From Curtobacterium sp. MCBA15_009 (lineage in GTDB: Bacteria; Actinomycetota; Actinomycetes; Actinomycetales; Microbacteriaceae): 64,000 nucleotides of DNA. The stretch is taken from NCBI RefSeq assembly GCF_001864895.1, contig NZ_MJGO01000039.1, positions 252,206 to 316,205 of the forward strand. Direction: 5' to 3'. Positions within the stretch are counted from its first letter, which is position 1. The number at the start of each line of letters is the position of its first letter. Below, one piece after another: positions 59,194 to 64,000 of this stretch. The notes below the pieces were generated by a model. It was not told the DNA's origin, ran no database searches, and saw only the letters and a list, made by a program, of their open reading frames with translations. The translations under genes and the position numbers were made by a program.

Positions 59194-61080
59194 TCAGTCG
59201 ACCAGCGGGACCTCGATCACCACGCGTTCGGCGGGGTCGGTGAGCACGCGCTCCAGGTCGCCCCAGGTCGCTGCCCGGCGGTACTCCCACCCGAGCCCGG
59301 TGACGACCCGTTCGACGTCGACGTGCTGCGGCGTCGACATCATCCGTCGCATGTCGGCGTCCGGCGTGGTCTTCGCGACCTCGAGCCCGCGGAAGATCGC
59401 GCCGCCGTGGTCGTTGCCGACGACGACCTGCACCCGGTGCGTCGGTTCCTCGGTGCCGGTGACGAACGCGCCGAGGTCGTGCAGCAGCGTCAGGTCGCCG
59501 AGCAGCACGCGTGTGGTGCCGACCGACGCCGAGGACCGCTCGAGCGCCGCCGCGATGCCGAGCGCGGTCGAGACGGTCCCGTCGATGCCGGCGAGGCCGC
59601 GGTTCGCGTGCACCCGGATCTTCTTGCCGAGCACGCGGGCGTCGGCCTCGCGGATGAGCTGCGAGGCGCCGAGGACGAGCCGGTCGTGCGGCCACGTCAC
59701 CCCCCAGACGGCCTCGGCGAGCATCACCCGGTCGACCGGTCGGCGACGGAGTGCGACCTCGTCACGGAGGAACTTGTTCCGCTCGGCGCGGTCGGCCGAG
59801 CGCTTCGCGTCGAGGTCCGGGCCGGCGTCGCCGTCTCCGAGCACCCGTCGGCTCGCGCCGACCCACCGGCCGACCCACGCACGGTGCTCCGGCCGGGTGC
59901 GGCCCGTCACACGGACTTCGGACACGAAGGTGGTCGCGGCGTCCGGACGGGAGGCACGGGCCGGGTCGAACGGGTCGGCCGTGTGTCCGCGGACCACGAT
60001 CGTCTCCACGTCGGCGCGCTGCAGGAGTGCCGGGACCTCGCGGCTGAGCGTCGGGTGCCCGAGCACCACGGCGCGGCGCACCGCGCCGCCGAACGCCGCG
60101 TCGCGCAACAGTTCGCGGTAGGTGATGACGAGGTTCCGGCCGAAGCGCGCGCCGCTGGTCACCTCGGCGAGCAGCGGCGCTCCGAGCTCCCACGCGATGC
60201 GCTCGGCGTCCTCGCCGGCGTCGTGCCCGGCGATCACCACGGTGGCCGGCTCGTCGTCGGGCGTGAGGTCCGCGACGGGCAGGCCGGTGTGTGCACGACG
60301 GGTGGCGTGTGCCAGGTCGACCTCGTCGTCGGGGACGCCGTCGACGCCCTCGTCCGGGAGCCCGGCGGAGAGCGGTTCGCGGAAGGCCACGTTGAGCTGC
60401 GCCGGACCCGGCTGGCCGGTGTGTCCGGCGGCGGCCGCCACGGCCTGTCGCGCGAGGGTGCGCAGCGCGGTGCGCGCGGACTCGTCGAGACGGTGCGCGG
60501 ACGGGGCCTCGACGTCGCGGACGAACGGCACGGCCGGGCCGAAGATCCCTGGCTGGACGGTGGTCTGGTTGCTGCCGATCCCCCGGAGCTCGTCGGGGCG
60601 GTCGGCGCTGAGCACGATCATCGGGACGCCCGAGTGGTGCGCCTCGAGCACGGCGGGGTGCAGGTTCGCGACGGCCGTGCCCGACGTCGTCACGACCGCG
60701 GCCGGCCGGTTGCTCTCGACCGCGAGGCCGAGGGCGAAGAACCCTGCGGTGCGCTCGTCGAGCCGCACGTGCACGGAGATGCCGCCGGCACGCTCGAGGG
60801 CGACGGCGGCCAGGGCGAGCGCCTGGGAGCGCGAACCCGGGCTGACGACGACGTCGGTCACGCCGGCGCGGGCGAGTTCCTGCAGCAGCGCCAGCGCGGC
60901 GTCGGTCGCCGGGCTGCCCGACCCGACGGGGCCGTCAGCGATCGGCGCGGCCGTCGTCGTCGCGGTCGTGGAACTGGTCTTCGAGGTCTCGGAGGGTGGC
61001 GTCGTCCTGGTCCTTGTCCGTGAGGGTGGAGCCCGGCGCAGGCGTGCCGCCGAGGAAGTCCGGGTCGTCTTCCGGTCCAC
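59194..61080 (-). CDS. menD: SEPHCHC synthase
   Basis: A ThDP enzyme that adds 2-oxoglutarate-derived succinyl semialdehyde to isochorismate. DVVVSPGSRSQALALAA opens the domain, the ThDP Glu region is VRLDERTAGFFALGLA, and the ThDP/Mg motif is GDLTLLHDLGAF...VVGNDHGGAIF. The start is unresolved. The conserved part begins near 60920, yet the only in-frame ATG/GTG/TTG upstream is the GTG at 61080, giving a Thr/Ser-rich 50-residue extension that overlaps the preceding gene by 146 bases. An ATC start near 60945 or another non-canonical codon is possible. Confidence 0.9.
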   Translation of the reverse strand: MDRKTTRTSSAARLRRAPPSRTRTRTTPPSETSKTSSTTATTTAAPIADGPVGSGSPATDAALALLQELARAGVTDVVVSPGSRSQALALAAVALERAGGISVHVRLDERTAGFFALGLAVESNRPAAVVTTSGTAVANLHPAVLEAHHSGVPMIVLSADRPDELRGIGSNQTTVQPGIFGPAVPFVRDVEAPSAHRLDESARTALRTLARQAVAAAAGHTGQPGPAQLNVAFREPLSAGLPDEGVDGVPDDEVDLAHATRRAHTGLPVADLTPDDEPATVVIAGHDAGEDAERIAWELGAPLLAEVTSGARFGRNLVITYRELLRDAAFGGAVRRAVVLGHPTLSREVPALLQRADVETIVVRGHTADPFDPARASRPDAATTFVSEVRVTGRTRPEHRAWVGRWVGASRRVLGDGDAGPDLDAKRSADRAERNKFLRDEVALRRRPVDRVMLAEAVWGVTWPHDRLVLGASQLIREADARVLGKKIRVHANRGLAGIDGTVSTALGIAAALERSSASVGTTRVLLGDLTLLHDLGAFVTGTEEPTHRVQVVVGNDHGGAIFRGLEVAKTTPDADMRRMMSTPQHVDVERVVTGLGWEYRRAATWGDLERVLTDPAERVVIEVPLVD

Positions 61081-61294
61081 GGTACCGGCGCCCGGTGCCG
61101 GGGTCGGTCGCCGGTGCGCGGCCGAGCAGGAACCAGAGCAGTCCGCCGAGCACGGGGAGGACGATCACGAGGAGGATCCAGATGCCGCGCCGCAGGGAGC
61201 GGATGCGCTCACGGGGCATGGTGGCGCAGTCGATGGCCGCGTACACCGTGAAGGCGACGGCTGCCACGGCGACGATCAACCACAGTCGGACCAT
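60935..61294 (-). CDS. PLDc_N-domain membrane protein
   Basis: A 119-residue protein with two N-terminal helices of the PLDc_N type (RLWLIVAVAAVAFTVYAAI; GIWILLVIVLPVLGGLLWFL) as in cardiolipin synthases, but with no catalytic domain. A charged, Asp-rich tail follows (DRDDDGRADR at the end). Function unknown; it lies in the men cluster in many relatives. The ATG at 61294 sits 7 bases after TAGACT. Its 3' end overlaps the putative menD start. Confidence 0.85.
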   Translation of the reverse strand: MVRLWLIVAVAAVAFTVYAAIDCATMPRERIRSLRRGIWILLVIVLPVLGGLLWFLLGRAPATDPGTGRRYRGPEDDPDFLGGTPAPGSTLTDKDQDDATLRDLEDQFHDRDDDGRADR

Positions 61295-61301
61295 GCCGGC
61301 G

Positions 61302-61307
61302 AGTCTA
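61302..61307 (-). promoter_or_regulatory. -10 box of leaderless PLDc_N gene (and menD)
   Basis: TAGACT on the minus strand, 7 bases from the ATG at 61294. Confidence 0.55.
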
Positions 61308-61346
61308 GGAGCCGACCCTGTGATCGTCCTGCCCGCCGACCGTCCG

Positions 61347-61352
61347 TAGACT
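61347..61352 (+). promoter_or_regulatory. -10 box of leaderless DUF4229 gene
   Basis: TAGACT, 6 bases before the GTG at 61359. It is the mirror of the box for the divergent gene at 61302. Confidence 0.55.
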
Positions 61353-61358
61353 TGCCGC

Positions 61359-61694
61359 GTGAAAGCGTGGCTCCTGTACACCCTCGCCCGGCTCGGCATC
61401 TTCGCGGCAGCCCTGGTGCTGCTCCTCGCGCTGACCCCGATGCCGTGGTACTGGGCGACGATCGTCGCCGCGCTCGTCGGGCTGCTCGTCTCCTACATCG
61501 CACTGGCGCGGCTCCGCACGCAGGTCGCGACGAGCCTGGCGAACCGCCGCACCGCGCCGGCCGCCGACGCGGACTCCGACTTCGAGGACGGCGTCGTCGA
61601 CGCCTCGGCCGCCGACCAGCGGTTCGCGCCCGAGGTGCGTCCGGTCTCCGACGCCGACCGGCACGCGGCGCGGAAGGACGACGGCGCCCGCTGA
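61359..61694 (+). CDS. DUF4229-like small membrane protein
   Basis: A 111-residue protein with two N-terminal membrane helices (LGIFAAALVLLLALTPMPWY and WATIVAALVGLLVSYIAL) and a charged cytoplasmic tail rich in Asp and Ala. It matches DUF4229, a small actinobacterial family often beside men genes. Function unknown. GTG start by leaderless spacing. It converges on menA with 27 bases between. Confidence 0.82.
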   Translation: MKAWLLYTLARLGIFAAALVLLLALTPMPWYWATIVAALVGLLVSYIALARLRTQVATSLANRRTAPAADADSDFEDGVVDASAADQRFAPEVRPVSDADRHAARKDDGAR

Positions 61695-61721
61695 CCCGTC
61701 AGGCGCGGCCGGCCGCGCCGC

Positions 61722-62717
61722 TCAGGGCTGGACGGCCAGGGTGGTGCCGAGCACGACGCCGAAGACGAGCGACGCGAACGAGGACAGCTGCAGCGCGGTG
61801 ATGAGCTCTCGGGGCTTCCGCGAGGTCACCCCGATCACGAGTGCCGGCAGGGCCAGCAGCAGCGAGAAGTACGTGAACCCGCTGCGGAAGTAGAGCAGCA
61901 CGAACCAGAGCAGCACCACGTACGGCAGCATCAGGAACAGGCCGTAGAGCACGCGGGCGACCGGTCGGCCGACCACGACCGCGAGCGTGCGCTTGCCGGC
62001 CGCGGTGTCCTCGTCGATGTCGCGGATGTTGTTCACCATGAGCACGGCGCAGGCGAAGGACCCGGCCGCGACCGCGGCCGCCCACCCGCTGACCGTCACC
62101 TGCTCGATGAGGACGAACTGCGTGCCGAGGACGGCGACGAGTCCGAAGAAGACGAACACGAAGACCTCACCGAGGGCGTTGTACCCGTAGGGCTTCTTGC
62201 CGCCGGTGTAGAACCACGCCGCGACGATCGCGGCGGCACCGACGAGCAGCAGCCACCACAACTGGGTGAGGACGACGATGACCAGTCCGGCGACGGCCGC
62301 GAGCCCGAAGAAGGTCAGGGCGACGGTGAGGACCGTCCGCGGCTTCGCCATCCCGGCACCGGTCAGGCGGGCCGGTCCGACGCGGAACTCGTCGGTGCCC
62401 CGGACGCCGTCCGAGTAGTCGTTGCTGTAGTTCACGCCGATCTGCAGGAACAGTGCGACCGCCAGGGCGAGCAGGGCGATGGTGAGGTGCCCGTCCTGCC
62501 CGATCCACGAGCCGAAGTCACCGGGGGTCGTGCTGTCGACGAACGCGACCGCGGTGCCGAGCACCACCGGCACCACGCCGAGCGTCAGGGTGCGGAGGCG
62601 GGCACCGCCGATCCAGTCGCGAGCCGTCGCACCGCCCTTCGCGCGCTGGGGGGCAGCGGCCTTCGCCGGGTTGCCGGACCGGCCCTTCTTCTGGGTCGCG
62701 TTCTTCGTTCGTGCCAC
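61722..62717 (-). CDS. menA: 1,4-dihydroxy-2-naphthoate polyprenyltransferase
   Basis: A UbiA-family membrane prenyltransferase that attaches the polyprenyl tail to DHNA. About 8-9 helices follow a basic N-terminal tail (RTKNATQKKGRSGNPAK). The first Asp-rich motif is NYSNDYSDGVRGTD, the second NNIRDIDEDTAAGKRTLAV. Start: the ATG at 62723 lies only 2 bases from a TAGGAT box (62726-62731) and the GTG at 62717 lies 8 bases away, so the GTG is preferred, by a small margin. It follows menE. Confidence 0.94.
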   Translation of the reverse strand: MARTKNATQKKGRSGNPAKAAAPQRAKGGATARDWIGGARLRTLTLGVVPVVLGTAVAFVDSTTPGDFGSWIGQDGHLTIALLALAVALFLQIGVNYSNDYSDGVRGTDEFRVGPARLTGAGMAKPRTVLTVALTFFGLAAVAGLVIVVLTQLWWLLLVGAAAIVAAWFYTGGKKPYGYNALGEVFVFVFFGLVAVLGTQFVLIEQVTVSGWAAAVAAGSFACAVLMVNNIRDIDEDTAAGKRTLAVVVGRPVARVLYGLFLMLPYVVLLWFVLLYFRSGFTYFSLLLALPALVIGVTSRKPRELITALQLSSFASLVFGVVLGTTLAVQP

Positions 62718-62725
62718 GACCATCG

Positions 62726-62731
62726 ATCCTA
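62726..62731 (-). promoter_or_regulatory. -10 box of menA
   Basis: TAGGAT on the minus strand, 2 bases from the ATG and 8 bases from the GTG start of menA. It favours the GTG. Confidence 0.45.
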
Positions 62732-62760
62732 TCCGCGACCCGGCGGCGCCGGGCTCGCCG

Positions 62761-63891
62761 TCAGTCGGATGCGAGGGCCTGGACCGCGCGACGGTCGGGC
62801 TTGCCGGTCGGGAGCATCGGCATCCGCTCCACCAGGACGACGGCGGTCGGCCGGGCAGCGCGGCCGAGGGCGGACCCGACGTGCTCGCGCACGGTGTCGA
62901 GGTCGAGCGGGCGCTCCGTCACGACGACCGGGACCTCGCCCCACTCCCCCGACGACCGCCGCGTGACGACCGCGCCGTCCTGCCCGGGCAGGTCCCGCAC
63001 GAGCCGTTCCACCGCGCCGAGCTGGACCTTCTCGCCGCCGGAGATGACGACGTCGTCGAGTCGACCGAGGACCTGGACGCGGCCGTCGTCGAGCGTCGCG
63101 GCGTCCCCCGTCCGGTACCAGCGGGCGTTGTCGCGCTCGACGAAGGCCGCGGCCGTCCGGCGGTCGTCGTCGAGGTACCCCTCGGCCAGCATCGGACCGG
63201 ACAGCAGCAGCTCGCCGTCGTCGAGCGCGGTCCGCACGGTGCCGAGCGGCGTGCCGTCGTACACGCAGCCGCCGCTCGTCTCGCTCGCCCCGTACGTGGT
63301 CACGACGCGGACCCCGACCCCGAGCGCCCGTTCCCGGAGCGCCGCCGGGGTGGCCTGTCCGCCCACGAGCACCGCGTCGAAGCCGGCGAGGGCCGCCGTC
63401 GCACGCTCGTCGTCGAGCACCCGGGCGAGCTGGACGGGCACGAGCGACGTGTACCGGCGCGGGGCGGCCGGCCCCGTGACGAGCCGGTCGGCGGCGTCCG
63501 CGAACGCCGCCGCGTCGAAGTGCCCCGGCGGGACGACCGCGGGTTCCGTCCCGGCGGTGATGGACCGGGTCAGCACGTTGAGGCCGGCGATGTAGTGGGT
63601 CGGCAGCGCGAGCACCCAGCCGCCGGGGCCGCCCAGTGCGGCGTCCGCTGCCGCGGCACCGGCGAGCAGGGCCTCGGACGAGAGCGCCACGCGCTTGCCG
63701 GTGCCGGTGGACCCGCTCGTCTCGACGACCAGGGCGACCCCCTGTCGGACGTCGGCCGGTGGCGGGGTCGGCAGCGCCGGGGCGTCCGGTGCGACGGGGA
63801 GCAGTGCGGGGCCGCCGGCGAGGGCAGCCTCCAGGCCGCGGAGCACGACCAGCGGATCCGACGTGCCGAGCGCGACCAGCGGACGGGGCAT
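62761..63891 (-). CDS. menE: o-Succinylbenzoate-CoA ligase
   Basis: A 376-residue AMP-binding (ANL) enzyme that activates o-succinylbenzoate. The P-loop is TSGSTGTGKRV, followed by TYGASETSGG, YRTGDAATLDDGRVQVLGR and the C-terminal lysine in LPTGKPDRRAV. It is shorter than most ANL ligases (about 450-500), which is usual for actinobacterial MenE. The ATG at 63889-63891 overlaps the menB stop by one base (TGATG), so translation is coupled. Confidence 0.93.
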   Translation of the reverse strand: MPRPLVALGTSDPLVVLRGLEAALAGGPALLPVAPDAPALPTPPPADVRQGVALVVETSGSTGTGKRVALSSEALLAGAAAADAALGGPGGWVLALPTHYIAGLNVLTRSITAGTEPAVVPPGHFDAAAFADAADRLVTGPAAPRRYTSLVPVQLARVLDDERATAALAGFDAVLVGGQATPAALRERALGVGVRVVTTYGASETSGGCVYDGTPLGTVRTALDDGELLLSGPMLAEGYLDDDRRTAAAFVERDNARWYRTGDAATLDDGRVQVLGRLDDVVISGGEKVQLGAVERLVRDLPGQDGAVVTRRSSGEWGEVPVVVTERPLDLDTVREHVGSALGRAARPTAVVLVERMPMLPTGKPDRRAVQALASD

Positions 63892-64000
63892 CAGTAGTGC
63901 CAGGGGAACGCGGTCCACTCGGGTGCGCGCTTCTCGAGGAAGGAGTCGCGTCCCTCGACGGCCTCGTCGGTGCCGTAGGCCAGGCGGGTCGCCTCGCCGG
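63891..64000 (-). CDS. menB: 1,4-dihydroxy-2-naphthoyl-CoA synthase, C-terminal part
   Basis: Only the last 36 codons fit in the window; the gene continues beyond 64000. The readable end is [18 protein letters not shown] followed by [15 protein letters not shown], which is the conserved MenB C-terminus (crotonase superfamily). It is directly upstream of menE, as expected for the next step of the pathway. Confidence 0.9.
   Translation of the reverse strand, partial: GEATRLAYGTDEAVEGRDSFLEKRAPEWTAFPWHY

Overview
The window is chromosomal DNA of a high-GC Gram-positive actinobacterium. Menaquinone genes, the tRNA-Trp-secE-nusG-rplK-rplA block, an acidic extension on NusG and strong G/C third-position bias all fit Microbacteriaceae. 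Curtobacterium is my best guess, by inference only. I see no phage, transposase, CRISPR array or integrated element; this is core genome with a few accessory islands.

Layout. 1-3.4 kb: ackA-pta (acetate/acetyl-P). 3.5 kb: tRNA-Ser. 3.9-11 kb: a PH-like membrane protein, a HerA-type ATPase, two MFS exporters (one beside a TetR repressor with a palindromic operator) and a lipoprotein. 11-13.6 kb: transsulfuration pair cbs-metB. 13.6-17.1 kb: ABC exporter and APC amino-acid permease. 17.1-18.6 kb: an AbiEi/DUF559-like gene among palindromic repeats. 18.6-19.8 kb: rplJ-rplL with leader attenuator. 19.9-22.2 kb: two-component system. 22.2-29.2 kb: a glycan island of two paralogous flippases, two GT2 glycosyltransferases, a PIG-L deacetylase/methyltransferase fusion and an acyl-CoA-dehydrogenase-fold protein. 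29.4-31.7 kb: MacB-type ABC exporter. 31.8-39.5 kb: a sugar import and catabolism operon (isomerase, oxidoreductase, binding protein, two permeases, beta-propeller) with a divergent ROK regulator. 39.6-41 kb: YqaJ nuclease and a Pr6Pr membrane protein. 41-44 kb: rplA, rplK, nusG, secE, tRNA-Trp. 44-47.8 kb: aminotransferase, murB, hadB/hadA-like dehydratases. 48-50.5 kb: tRNA-Met, tRNA-Thr, M23 peptidase, IMPase, tRNA-Tyr. 50.6-54.1 kb: YajQ, cardiolipin synthase, a repeat region and an acyltransferase-like membrane protein. 54.1-64 kb: ferredoxin-NADP reductase, polyprenyl synthase and the menaquinone cluster menG, menF, menD, menA, menE, menB (menB cut by the window end).

The polyprenyl synthase, MenF, D, E, B, A and G together supply most of menaquinone synthesis. 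Pta-AckA connects acetyl-CoA to acetate, and cbs-metB moves sulfur between homocysteine and cysteine. The sugar cluster reads as one ROK-controlled regulon without its own ATPase.

Two genome-wide habits stand out. About eighteen genes have a TANNNT box 6-8 bases before the start codon and no ribosome-binding site, which points to leaderless mRNAs and fixes several starts. Intergenic DNA is also full of short palindromic and tandem repeats (4.55, 17.1-17.3, 18.5, 52.6-52.9 and 57.6 kb).
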